NCBI RefSeq assembly: GCF_001704115.1
Contig: NZ_CP016895.1
Location: 1,426,001-1,490,000, forward strand
Direction: 5' to 3'
DNA: 64,000 nucleotides
Origin: Acinetobacter larvae
GTDB lineage: Bacteria > Pseudomonadota > Gammaproteobacteria > Pseudomonadales > Moraxellaceae
Shown here: in pieces, positions 36,673-45,347 of the stretch
How positions within the stretch are numbered: the first letter of the stretch is position 1
How the letters are laid out: each line of letters opens with the position of its first letter
Translations under genes and position numbers: made by a program
Notes under the pieces: model-generated
Told to the model about the DNA's origin: nothing
The model's input: the letters and a program-made list of their open reading frames with translations, nothing else
The model's database searches: none

Positions 36673-36829
36673 GAGCGATTTGGTATATCCATCAAGGTTT
36701 AAGTTATTCAACAGTTGCTCAGATTATCTGGGATGTTCTTGAAACAGCGTCAACAGCGTTTGAAAAAAGAGATCTGATAGTATTTTAGAAAGCTCAACAA
36801 GAGATTATTATTTTAATGACGACTTAAAG
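36673..36829 (+). pseudogene. Remnant of a winged-helix (IS630-like) transposase
   Basis: In the 507-bp gap before vgrG, a decayed coding sequence can be pieced together across two frame changes and several stops: RFGISIKV, then QQLLRLSGMFLKQRQQRLKK, then KAQQEIIIL followed by NDDLK. The order F-G-I...L-L...G...R-L-K-K, then F-x-K-A-Q resembles the N-terminal winged-helix of IS630-family transposases. No inverted repeats or complete gene remain. The rest of the gap (36616-36672 and 36830-37056) is AT-rich with nothing recognised. Confidence 0.4.
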
Positions 36830-37056
36830 CATTGCTATAGATCGAGTATGCTCACAGGTTTATGCTAGATTGTTGATTGATTGGTTTATTCATTGATTTA
36901 AAAATAAAAATATTCTGGCAGTCAATTGATGATTGAGGGACTTTTAAGCTTCAAGTTTGAGCCAGCCCAAATAATTTTACATTTTATCTGTTGTTTTTGT
37001 TAAAAATAGTGATTTATTATGCATAACTAATCTGTTTTTTTATATTTATAATTTAT

Positions 37057-40000
37057 ATGTTCAATAATATCCAAAATATCTTGGCTGATTTAGGATTGAG
37101 CGCACAGAAGCGCGCCATACACGCACAGTTTTCCAATTCATCGCTCAATGAAAAAGTATTCTTACAACGTATTGAAGGGGAACATGGTCTCAATCAGGGA
37201 TTCACTGCTGAGCTGATCTGTTTATCTTTAGATGCCACGATTGCGCTCAAAGAATTTATCGGTTGTCAGCTTGCAGTAGATCAAGTGACTGATCGAGGGG
37301 AATTATTTCGTAGCACAGGCATTGTTAGTGCAGCCAGTCAAGGGCAAAGTGATGGGGCTTTGACGGTCTATAAATTGACCCTACAAGATGCCACGACGCT
37401 ATGGCATAAACGTCGTAATAGTCGTGTATTTATGAATAAAAGCGTGGTCGATGTAATTCAAGCGCTATTTAAAGAATGGCAGCAAAAAAGCCCACTCTTT
37501 GCCGCCAGTTTAAAATTAGATTTAAGCGGTTTAAGCAAAGACTACGATATTCGACCTTTTATTATGCAGGCCAATGAAACCGATTATGACTTTTTGACGC
37601 GCTTAATGCGTGCTGAAGGCATTAATTGGTTAATTGATGAAGCACAGCTAATCGTAGCCAATTCTTCTGAATCGATTCAAGCACAAAAACTTCGCTTGAT
37701 CGATAGCAATGATCAGTATCAAGCACTCAATAGACGCTCAATACGTTTTCATCGCAGTGACGCCACTGAGCAATTTGACAGTATTACCCGTTTTGTTGCG
37801 CAGCGTAGCTTACAGCCGACAGCGGTTTATGTTAATCGTTGGCAAGCCGATGCCTTGGATGTCGATGAGGGTGCAGGTTCTGTGTTGACCACACAGCAAC
37901 ATTCTAGCCAACAAGACAGTGCCAGTTTGGGGCTAGAAGATGCATGGGCTATCAGCCCAGCATGGATGCAAGACCTAAAAGGCGAGGATGGCGCAACGCC
38001 TTCGGGTAATCGCCAAGTAGAAGATCTCAATAAAAATATCAGTGCCTATCACAATGCACAGGCGAAACAATTTATTGCACAGTCGACAGTACGTGATGCA
38101 CAAGTTGGCTATTGGTTTAGCTTTGAAGAGCATCCAGAGATCGACAGCCACAGTGGTGCAGACAAAGAATTCCTGATTATTGCCAAGTCTTTTTATAATC
38201 AAAATAACCTGCCCAAAGACCTCAATGCTCAAGTCCAAGCTTTAGTCAGCAAAAGCCAATGGCAACGGTCTACACCGTCGGATGAACGTCAAGCCAATAG
38301 CTTGACTTTACAGCGTCGCAATATTGCAATTGTGCCCGAATACAATCCCTTGCAGCATCGTCCAGTAGCCTATCCACAGCGTGCGCGCGTGGTTGGACCA
38401 GCAGGTGAGAGCATTCATGTAGATGAATGGGGGCGGATCAAAGTACGTTTCTTATTTACCCGAAGCGAAGATCATAGCCACGATGGTGGTGCCGGCAGCA
38501 ATGACAATGACAGCGATTCCGCTTGGGTGGATGTACTGACGCCTTGGGCGGGTGAAGGCTACGGGGCAAGGTTCTTGCCGCGGATTGGTGAGATTGTGGC
38601 GATCGACTTTTTTGATGGCAATGTTGATCGACCTTTCGTATTAGGTCGGATTCACGAAGCACAGCGTAGCCCAACCCAGTTTGACACAATGGGTCAACTG
38701 CCGGATACCCGACGTTTAAGTGGTATACGCTCTAATGAAGTGGGTGGTGGGGGCTATGGGCAATTACGCTTTGATGATACCTCGGGGCAAATTAGTACCC
38801 AGTTGCAAAGTAGTCATGGCGCCAGCCAGCTCAATTTGGGAAATTTAAGTCATCCCAAATCTGCCGAAGAAAGTGACGGGCGTGGTGAAGGCTTTGAGTT
38901 AAGGACAGACCAATGGGGTGCAGTCCGTGCGGGGCAAGGTTTACTTTTAAGCACCCATCAGCAAGGTGAAGCTAGCGGCGTGCATCTCGATACGGCACAA
39001 GCCAAGCAACAGTTAGAGTCGAGTTTAAATCGTGCGAAAGCATTGAGTGATACGGCGAAGAATCAACAAACCGATCCATTAGAAGTCTTAGACAACCTAA
39101 AAGGTTATATCGAAAATTTAGAGCAACAAGATCAAAGCAAAGCTGCTGCATTTAAAGAAGCAATTATGTTATTCACTGCGCCACAGAGTATTGCTGTGAG
39201 TTCTAGTCAAGATGTTCATTTATCTTCAGATGGACAAATAAGCCACAGTGCAGGAGATAGCATTAATCTCAGTACTCAAAATGCTTTACTCGCGCATGCT
39301 CAATCTAAAATTAGTCTGTTTGCCGCAACAGAAGGCGCAAGATTGTATGCTGGTCAAGGTAATATTGAAATACAGGCCCAAGGAGATGGTGCAGATATTA
39401 TTGCACGTAAAAAAGTTCAGATTATCTCGACAGAAGATCAGATCGAGCTGATTGCGGAAAAGAAAATCGTATTAACTGCAGGATCATCTCAAATAGAGAT
39501 TAGTGGAGCTGGGATTATATTTCGGACTAGTCAAAAATTTGAAGCTAAAGCCGGGCAGCATGTGTTTAAGGGAGGGGAGAAGTTGAGTTTACCAATGCCA
39601 AATATTCCTCCAGTCTTCCTTCCATATAGCAATAAAATTGATGTCTATAACTTCTTTAATTTTGATAAATTAAATGATTTAAACAATTTTGAGTATTCAG
39701 CTTTGTATGAAAATGGAAATTTTCAACGTGGTTCTTTAGATAAATATGGAAGAACTGATAGATTTAGAGCTAGCACAGGTGGAAAAGTTAAAGTGCTGAT
39801 AGGTGGTGATGAATGGTTATACTATATTGATGACTTTGGAGGAACTAGAAATGAAGATACAAGAATCCTTTTTTTAGATTTTTCTGGTGAGCCAATACCG
39901 AATTTAATTTTTAGATTAAGTGATGAAAATAATAAGGAAGTTCTACAAGGGAAAACCAATCAAGGTGGTAGAGCAATTTTTAGAACCCCCGATGTTGAAT

Positions 40001-40176
40001 TTCCGCTACTGTCTGTAAAAAAGATAATTGGTACTGAGTTTAAACCAATTGTGAGAATTGAAAATAACTTTGTTAGAGATATTACTTTTATTAGTCCTAA
40101 AATTTTAAAAGAGATAGAATTGTTAAAGGATACTGATGAAAAAGGCAGTTACTTAAGAAGTAATTATTCTAAATAA
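37057..40176 (+). CDS. vgrG: Type VI secretion spike protein VgrG with C-terminal extension
   Basis: Trimeric spike of the T6SS tail, 1039 aa. Residues 1-400 are the gp27-like hub (FIMQANETDYDFLTRLMRAEGINWLI). The gp5 OB-fold lies at about 440-540 (VVGPAGESIHVDEWGRIKVRF and GARFLPRIGEIVAIDFFDGN). The needle/DUF2345 region follows to about 845 (ISLFAATEGARLYAGQGNIEIQ). Residues about 850-1039 are an added domain with LDFSGEPIPNLIFRLSD and GKTNQGGRAIFRTPD, which looks like a transthyretin/carboxypeptidase-regulatory beta-sandwich, a common cargo-adaptor form. From about 39,600 the DNA becomes clearly more AT-rich with AGA codons, as are the next two genes, so tail and cargo were probably acquired together. 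No other T6SS structural gene is in the window. Confidence 0.93.
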   Translation: MFNNIQNILADLGLSAQKRAIHAQFSNSSLNEKVFLQRIEGEHGLNQGFTAELICLSLDATIALKEFIGCQLAVDQVTDRGELFRSTGIVSAASQGQSDGALTVYKLTLQDATTLWHKRRNSRVFMNKSVVDVIQALFKEWQQKSPLFAASLKLDLSGLSKDYDIRPFIMQANETDYDFLTRLMRAEGINWLIDEAQLIVANSSESIQAQKLRLIDSNDQYQALNRRSIRFHRSDATEQFDSITRFVAQRSLQPTAVYVNRWQADALDVDEGAGSVLTTQQHSSQQDSASLGLEDAWAISPAWMQDLKGEDGATPSGNRQVEDLNKNISAYHNAQAKQFIAQSTVRDAQVGYWFSFEEHPEIDSHSGADKEFLIIAKSFYNQNNLPKDLNAQVQALVSKSQWQRSTPSDERQANSLTLQRRNIAIVPEYNPLQHRPVAYPQRARVVGPAGESIHVDEWGRIKVRFLFTRSEDHSHDGGAGSNDNDSDSAWVDVLTPWAGEGYGARFLPRIGEIVAIDFFDGNVDRPFVLGRIHEAQRSPTQFDTMGQLPDTRRLSGIRSNEVGGGGYGQLRFDDTSGQISTQLQSSHGASQLNLGNLSHPKSAEESDGRGEGFELRTDQWGAVRAGQGLLLSTHQQGEASGVHLDTAQAKQQLESSLNRAKALSDTAKNQQTDPLEVLDNLKGYIENLEQQDQSKAAAFKEAIMLFTAPQSIAVSSSQDVHLSSDGQISHSAGDSINLSTQNALLAHAQSKISLFAATEGARLYAGQGNIEIQAQGDGADIIARKKVQIISTEDQIELIAEKKIVLTAGSSQIEISGAGIIFRTSQKFEAKAGQHVFKGGEKLSLPMPNIPPVFLPYSNKIDVYNFFNFDKLNDLNNFEYSALYENGNFQRGSLDKYGRTDRFRASTGGKVKVLIGGDEWLYYIDDFGGTRNEDTRILFLDFSGEPIPNLIFRLSDENNKEVLQGKTNQGGRAIFRTPDVEFPLLSVKKIIGTEFKPIVRIENNFVRDITFISPKILKEIELLKDTDEKGSYLRSNYSK

Positions 40177-40199
40177 CTTTAAATGGAAAGGCTTTTATT

Positions 40200-40946
40200 A
40201 TGGCAAATGAAGAACAACAGAAAAATCAAAATGGTCGTTCTGTGCTTGTAATCAGTGAAGATAACTTTAATAAAGTTATAGACTTAAGTGGAAATATACA
40301 GGACGCAATTACTTATACGACTGATGGTGCAAAACTAGTAGAAAAGCATAATTTTTCATGGGGATTACTTCATTCTAAGACTACAGTACCATTTAGTCTA
40401 GATCACATGGCACAAGTTAAGAATATGAAGGTCTATTTTGTAAATCCTGAAACAGGGAGAGTATTTTATGGTAATCAATATAGAGGTGTTTCTAATATAG
40501 GTACTACAGCAGATAAAGTTGGTAAGCTTGGAGATAGATTAGGCAAGATTACTAATGGTGCTGAAATTTTTGTAGCAATCAAAAATGATGATCCTAAAGC
40601 ATTATCGCAAAAAACGTCTGAAATAGTATTAGAAAAAGGTGGAGAGACCATCGGTTTGGCTTTGGCTGGTAAATGTACAAATTTGGCAATTAAAAGAGTG
40701 CAGCCTAAGCGTGTTGCTGTTGCAGGATTAGCATGCTACGCAGCAGCTGTTTATTCACTTAAGGGTGGTGGAAAGGCGTTGGGTACAGTAGTAGGGAAAA
40801 CTGAAACAGGAGAAGAACTTGCATCAGTTGTTATAAAAACACTTCAAGATCTAGATAAAAAAGAGGCTGAGGCAGAGAGGAAACGAAGAGAACGTGAATA
40901 TAAAAAGAATCCAATGTTAGAATGGCATACATTAGGGGCGGATTAA
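40200..40946 (+). CDS. Unrecognised protein, probable T6SS effector
   Basis: A 248-aa protein with no family I recognise. It starts 23 bp after vgrG with GGAAAGG eight bases before the ATG. Residues 1-110 look globular (SVLVISEDNFNKVIDLSG; MKVYFVNPETGRVFYGNQYRG). A Gly/Ala-rich segment with two weakly hydrophobic stretches follows at about 150-205 (GGETIGLALAG; VAVAGLACYAAAVYSLKGGG). A charged Glu/Lys/Arg helix (about 215-240) and WHTLGAD close the protein. There is no signal peptide. Position between a VgrG with an adaptor-like tail and a Sel1 lipoprotein is the classical effector slot. The central hydrophobic segment would fit a membrane-acting toxin, but this is a guess; it could also be a chaperone or adaptor. 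Confidence 0.55.
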   Translation: MANEEQQKNQNGRSVLVISEDNFNKVIDLSGNIQDAITYTTDGAKLVEKHNFSWGLLHSKTTVPFSLDHMAQVKNMKVYFVNPETGRVFYGNQYRGVSNIGTTADKVGKLGDRLGKITNGAEIFVAIKNDDPKALSQKTSEIVLEKGGETIGLALAGKCTNLAIKRVQPKRVAVAGLACYAAAVYSLKGGGKALGTVVGKTETGEELASVVIKTLQDLDKKEAEAERKRREREYKKNPMLEWHTLGAD

Positions 40947-40965
40947 ATAGAATGGTGAAGTCTTA

Positions 40966-41754
40966 ATGAAATTTAATATTTTGATTACTATTGGTTTAAG
41001 CTGTTTAGGGTTGTTTGCTTGTGACAAACAAGTATCACCAAAAACAACAATAGTGCATGAGAAAAGTGCTGAAGTTTTATATGATGAAGGGCAGAAGTAT
41101 TTATTGGGTAAAGAAGTTACTCAGGATTATAAAAAAGCATTTGAATTAATTGGTGAATCAGCAAATAAAGGTTTGGCAATTGCTCAAAATAACTTAGGTG
41201 CAATGTATAAAAGTGGTTTGGGTGTTGAACCCAATGACCAAAAAGCATTTTATTGGATAGATAAAGCTGCAAAACAAAAATTTCCTGAGGCTCAATATAA
41301 TTTGGGTGTTATTTATGAACAAGGAGTTATTGTAAAAAAAGATCAGTCAAAAGCAGTTGAATTATATATCCAAGCCGCAGATCAAAATTTTGCTGCGGCG
41401 CAATTTAATCTAGCAAACTTATATTTAAGTGGTAATGGTGTTCCTAAGAATGAAAAAAAAGCTATTGAATTATATCAGAAAGCATCAAATCAAAACTTTG
41501 CTGCTGCACAATATAATCTAGCTGATATATATTTAGATGGAAGTGATTCCTTGGAAAAGGATGAACAAAAAGCTTTTGAATTATATCAAAAGTCAGCAGA
41601 ACAAGATCTTCCTGAAGCACAGTATAATTTAGCTTTAATATATGAAAGGGTTTTTAATGACAAAAAGCAAGCTATATTTTGGTATACAAAGGCTCTAGAT
41701 AATGGAATTCAGCAAGCTGAAGAAGGGCTAAATCGTTTAATGCAGGAAGAGTAA
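40966..41754 (+). CDS. Sel1-repeat lipoprotein, probable T6SS immunity protein
   Basis: A 262-aa protein with a lipoprotein signal ending LFAC (Cys19; Asp20 follows) and then about five to six Sel1-type TPR repeats of 36 residues, each with A-x2-NLG-x-hY and KA-x2-hY-x-KA (for example AQYNLGVIYEQGVIVKKDQSKAV split over repeats from about 105). Sel1 proteins are known as immunity proteins to some T6SS effectors and act by binding the toxin. The Asp at +2 after the lipid-modified Cys suggests retention at the inner membrane facing the periplasm, so the cognate toxin may act there. Same AT-rich composition as the gene before it and 19 bp from it. Confidence 0.75.
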   Translation: MKFNILITIGLSCLGLFACDKQVSPKTTIVHEKSAEVLYDEGQKYLLGKEVTQDYKKAFELIGESANKGLAIAQNNLGAMYKSGLGVEPNDQKAFYWIDKAAKQKFPEAQYNLGVIYEQGVIVKKDQSKAVELYIQAADQNFAAAQFNLANLYLSGNGVPKNEKKAIELYQKASNQNFAAAQYNLADIYLDGSDSLEKDEQKAFELYQKSAEQDLPEAQYNLALIYERVFNDKKQAIFWYTKALDNGIQQAEEGLNRLMQEE

Positions 41755-41806
41755 TTAATTGAATATTATGACCAATAGCAATGATTGATTAGGAAAACCA
41801 TTGTAA

Positions 41807-42877
41807 GAGGCATTTTTACAGCAGGTTGAATTTCAGCTTAAATCGGCTACACAGACTTTAAAATTTGCTTATAACGATCAGCTTAAAATCATGGCGGTGT
41901 TTGTAGATGACCAAGTCGAAGCATTGGCACGTTATGAATATGATCAGCAGGGTAATTTGATTAAGGCTTTCGATGAAAATGGTCATCATCGTGAGTATCG
42001 CTATAACACAGCTCATCAATTAATCCGCTATACCGATCGAACCGGTCGTGGTCAAAATATTCGTTATGACTCTACCGCAGCGGATGCAAAAGCCGTTGAA
42101 GAATGGAGAGATGATGGCAGCTTTAAAACCCGTTTAGAATGGCATGATCGTTTACGTCAAGTCACCGTCTATAATGCCGATGATGTTCCGACCCATTATT
42201 ATTTTGACCTTGATGGTTTTACCTATCGAACCCGTTTAGCCGATGGACGTGAGTCTTGGTATAGCCGTGATCAACAAAAATGTATTACCCGTCAAATTGA
42301 TTTCTTTGGCCGAGAAACTCAGCAAGAATATAATGAGCAAGGCTTATTAAATAAAATCGTTCAACCGAATGGTGGTGTGGTTCGATTTGCCTATGATGAG
42401 CAAGGTCAGTTGGTCGAGATTAAAGACCCTGAGGGCAATATCTGGCGACAGCAATATGATGCCAAAGGTAATATCAGCGAGCAGATTGATCCACTGAATC
42501 ATAAAACCCAATTTAAATATAATGATCAAGGTCAACTTATCGAGATTACAGATGCGCTAGGTGGTCAGAAAAAGATTCAATATAATGCCCTCGGGCAAGC
42601 AAGCTCTTTTACGGATTGTTCGGGAAAAACCTCGAGTTGGGAATATGATGACCGAGGTCGTTTAATTGCAGAAATATCAGCAAATGGTATCAAAACACAA
42701 TACCAATATAGCCAAAGCGGAGCAGATAAAGGTCAGCTCAAAGCAGTTATTTATGCGGATGGTTTAATGGAGCGCTTTGAGCGCGATCAAGAAGGGCGTT
42801 TATTAAAGCATTATAATTCTCAGAATAAACCGACGGCATATCAGTATAATCCAGCAGGTTTGTTTCAGTTATTCTAA
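41807..42877 (+). pseudogene. Rhs/YD-repeat protein fragment, truncated at both ends
   Basis: An open frame carrying an internal part of an Rhs protein: about ten YD-type repeats, for example YDQQGNLIKAFDENGHHREYRYN and YDEQGQLVEIKDPEGNIW. The recognisable reading begins just after a TAA at 41804, 28 codons before the first ATG (41891). It stops abruptly after AYQYNPAGLFQLF, before the conserved core end and the variable C-terminal toxin of a full Rhs (about 1500 aa). It lacks its PAAR/N-terminal domain and its toxin domain and cannot act as an Rhs effector. Composition returns to that of the chromosome. Probably a leftover of an earlier T6SS cargo module at this vgrG. Confidence 0.85.
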
Positions 42878-42898
42878 TTTGCTGCCTTAATACTTTTT

Positions 42899-42962
42899 AT
42901 GTAAAGCTTACTTTACATCTAATGGAAATGGAATTATAGTTTATGTAAAGCTTACTTTACAT
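42899..42962 (+). promoter_or_regulatory. Two identical palindromic operators (ATGTAAAG-N4-CTTTACAT)
   Basis: The 20-mer ATGTAAAGCTTACTTTACAT occurs at 42899-42918 and again, identical, at 42943-42962, 44 bp apart start to start (about four helical turns). Each is an eight-base inverted repeat around CTTA. The second ends eight bases before the start codon of the membrane protein. Probably the binding sites of the Xre regulator encoded by the second gene of this unit. Confidence 0.8.
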
Positions 42963-42970
42963 GAATTGCT

Positions 42971-43348
42971 ATGAAAAATTATCGTTATTTATTTGAGATG
43001 GCAGCGGCACTTGCTGTTTACCTATTGGTATTGGTTGCTTCACTGAGTTATTTAAAACATAACGTATTGCGTGATCCAATGCGTCTTGTGGTGACTCTAT
43101 TACCAGTTTTGCCATGTTTATTGGTGATTTGGACCGTACTTAGATTATTATCCCGTTTAGATGAAATGCAACGGCAGATTCATTTGCAGGCTTTTGCCTT
43201 CGCTTTTGTCGCAACCGCTTTACTTAGTTTTAGTTATGGTTTTTTAGAGAATATTGGTTTTCCGCAATTGAGCATGTTTGTGATTTGGCCGATGATGGCA
43301 AGCTTATGGGGCGTGGGTATCGCAATTGGTGTGTGGCGTTATCGATGA
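42971..43348 (+). CDS. Small four-helix membrane protein, partner of Xre regulator
   Basis: A 125-aa inner-membrane protein with four helices (about 8-28, 38-58, 72-93, 100-120). A DEMQRQIHLQAFAFAF motif at about 63-78 is typical of small membrane proteins found next to short Xre regulators. Function unknown. The start at 42971 lies directly behind the second operator and has no Shine-Dalgarno, so it may be read from a near-leaderless message. The stop overlaps the regulator start (ATGA). Confidence 0.75.
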   Translation: MKNYRYLFEMAAALAVYLLVLVASLSYLKHNVLRDPMRLVVTLLPVLPCLLVIWTVLRLLSRLDEMQRQIHLQAFAFAFVATALLSFSYGFLENIGFPQLSMFVIWPMMASLWGVGIAIGVWRYR

Positions 43349-43545
43349 AAAATATTATTGCAGCATTACGCGCTGAACGCGGTTGGTCACAACAGCACTT
43401 GGCGGAACGCTTAGATGTGTCACGACAAACCATTAATGCCATCGAAAAACAACGTTATGATCCGAGTTTACCTTTAGCATTTAAACTCTCCAAAGCCTTC
43501 GCTTTGTCGATCCATGATATTTTTCAGGCAGATGATGTGGAATAA
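43345..43545 (+). CDS. Xre-family (Cro/CI-type) transcriptional regulator, short form
   Basis: A 66-aa DNA-binding protein that is almost entirely one helix-turn-helix: MKNIIAALRAERGWSQQHLA, then RLDVSRQTINAIEKQRYDPS, then LAFKLSKAFALSIHDIF. It matches the short YozG-like group. The start at 43345 overlaps the membrane protein stop; an upstream in-frame ATG (43285) lies inside the preceding gene and is rejected. Expected to bind the two palindromes upstream of the operon and control its own synthesis. Confidence 0.9.
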   Translation: MKNIIAALRAERGWSQQHLAERLDVSRQTINAIEKQRYDPSLPLAFKLSKAFALSIHDIFQADDVE

Positions 43546-43759
43546 CTTTAGCTCAGCAAAGGAGTAGGTTTTGATTATCTCGCAATATATGTTTATACCG
43601 CCTTAAGTATAGGCGAATATGACGATTTTGTTAAAAGTCATCCTAAGTTATTTCGGTTTATCTCTCTTAATCCCAGTATTTTTAAATATTATTATCAGCG
43701 GTATCTTAGGAACAGGAATGACTATTCGGGTACAGACAGGAATAGGTGGTACATTAAAC

Positions 43760-44473
43760 ATGCGAGAATATGCATCAAAATTTTTTTTATACACATGGCT
43801 GTTGATGGTTATATTCCAACCGAGTATTGTTAGTGCAGAAAACTTAGAAACTTTTGATGTACATTTTTCAGTACTTAGTAATAATCCTAATGCAAAAGCG
43901 AAGGCTACATTATCTCAATTAAAAGAAGAAGTGAATATATTAAACCAATATTTTATAGCAGATGATGGACGTTCTATTGTAAAGTTTAGATTTAAAAGTG
44001 TGACCTTCTATGATGATTTAAAAAACTCATCTTGTAAAATTGTAGACCTTGGTGATGCACGCAGGGCATTTAGTTTAGATTCAGCTACCGTTTTATTTAA
44101 CCATTGTCAGGATAGAAAAGTTAAAGATAAGAATGCTATTAATATTTATATATTTGATGAGTATAATGAGCGTAAAGGCTTTGCCAGTGCAAATAGTTAT
44201 GGAAAACGAAATTTAAATAGACCATTTATTTTTCTAGATTGGCATAGGCTTAATCATAATGTACAGTCGCCTGAAGAACATGAAATGGGGCATGCTTTTG
44301 GTTTGAATCATATTTGTGAGCCTACTGCAACAATTAAAACGTCTACCAACATTATGACATCTGCATGTAAAGGTGGATCTGGTGGAAAACGAAATATAGG
44401 TTTTAATACTGCGCAAGTTCGAACTATTATGCATTATGTACCATTAATCAAAGCACAATTAGCTCAGCGCTAA
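43760..44473 (+). CDS. Secreted metzincin-type metalloprotease
   Basis: A 237-aa protein from the chosen start. Residues 1-26 (MREYASKFFLYTWLLMVIFQ, then PSIVSA) form a signal peptide, cleavage before ENLETF. The zinc site HEMGHAFGLNH (44279-44311) is the full HExxHxxGxxH of metzincins, and the downstream NIMTSAC supplies the Met-turn, so the protease looks active. Several Cys suggest disulfides and action in the periplasm or outside. The start at 43760 has AGGTGG ten bases upstream; the longer frame from 43619 would add a non-homologous hydrophobic segment and is not preferred. The gene is AT-rich. It stands next to the T6SS/Xre accessory region; the target is unknown. Confidence 0.85.
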   Translation: MREYASKFFLYTWLLMVIFQPSIVSAENLETFDVHFSVLSNNPNAKAKATLSQLKEEVNILNQYFIADDGRSIVKFRFKSVTFYDDLKNSSCKIVDLGDARRAFSLDSATVLFNHCQDRKVKDKNAINIYIFDEYNERKGFASANSYGKRNLNRPFIFLDWHRLNHNVQSPEEHEMGHAFGLNHICEPTATIKTSTNIMTSACKGGSGGKRNIGFNTAQVRTIMHYVPLIKAQLAQR

Positions 44474-44538
44474 TCGTATTAATTTTAAACGATAATATCG
44501 TTTTAGTCAGTTGATACTCAAGCTCTCACATAGATAAT

Positions 44539-44572
44539 AAAATGCCACCGCTGTGATCAGAGGTGGCATTTT
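44539..44572. terminator. Bidirectional terminator between protease and yebC
   Basis: AAAATGCCACC, twelve-base loop, GGTGGCATTTT, between convergent genes. Confidence 0.9.
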
Positions 44573-44600
44573 ATCTGAGTAATAGACAGTTTAACTGTGC

Positions 44601-45347
44601 TTATGCATCTAACTGTTCTAAGACCTCATCGGAGAACTCAACGTTGGTATAAACGTTTTGTACGTCATCTAAGTCTTCAAGCATATCAATCATTTTCATG
44701 ATTTGTTTCGCTTGATCGATATCATTAATCTCGGCTTTGGTTGATGGGCTCATGACCACTTCAGCATTGTCAGATTTTAAGCCTGCCGCAGTGAGGGCAT
44801 CTTGTACCTCACCAAAACTTTCAGGACTGGTGATGACTAAGATATCGTCACTCACCTCAATGTCATCAGCACCAGCTTCTAACGCAACTTCCATGATTTG
44901 ATCTTCTAAACTCAAATCTTCAAAGCTGATTTCGCCTCGTTTGGTAAATAAATACGCTACAGAACCAGAGGTTCCTAAGTTACCGTTGGTTTTAGAGAAA
45001 CAGTGACGTACATCAGGAACAGTGCGATTAAGGTTGTCTGTCATGGTTTCAACCAATACCGCTACACCACCCACGCCATAACCTTCATAAGTGATTTCTT
45101 TTAAATCATCATTATCGTCACCACCAGCACCACGTTGAATTGCGCGGTTAATGGTGTCGCGTGTCATATTTACCGATAAAGCTTTCTCAACGACGGCACG
45201 TAAACGTGGGTTGCTTGCAGGATCGGGTCCACCGAGTTTAGCTGCTGTGACCAACTCACGAATATATTTGGTAAAAACTTTACCGCGGCTAGCATCTTGT
45301 TTTGCTTTACGATGCTTAATATTGGCCCACTTTGAATGACCCGCCAT
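44601..45347 (-). CDS. yebC: YebC/PmpR-family regulatory protein
   Basis: A 248-aa cytosolic protein starting [18 protein letters not shown], the family hallmark. The [17 protein letters not shown] and [13 protein letters not shown] blocks are also present. Proteins of this family act as transcription regulators and, for some members, in relief of ribosome stalling. The start at 45347 has AGGAG eleven bases upstream; a frame beginning at 45389 adds 14 non-conserved residues and is rejected. Single-gene unit with its terminator at 44539. Confidence 0.96.
   Translation of the reverse strand: MAGHSKWANIKHRKAKQDASRGKVFTKYIRELVTAAKLGGPDPASNPRLRAVVEKALSVNMTRDTINRAIQRGAGGDDNDDLKEITYEGYGVGGVAVLVETMTDNLNRTVPDVRHCFSKTNGNLGTSGSVAYLFTKRGEISFEDLSLEDQIMEVALEAGADDIEVSDDILVITSPESFGEVQDALTAAGLKSDNAEVVMSPSTKAEINDIDQAKQIMKMIDMLEDLDDVQNVYTNVEFSDEVLEQLDA

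Noticed and set aside
41807..42877. Complete Rhs toxin gene
   Set aside because: No N-terminal PAAR/core start and no C-terminal toxin domain; the frame ends inside the repeat region.
43619..43759. N-terminal extension of the metalloprotease from 43619
   Set aside because: The extra residues are hydrophobic and unrelated, whereas 43760 gives a clean signal peptide and a good Shine-Dalgarno.
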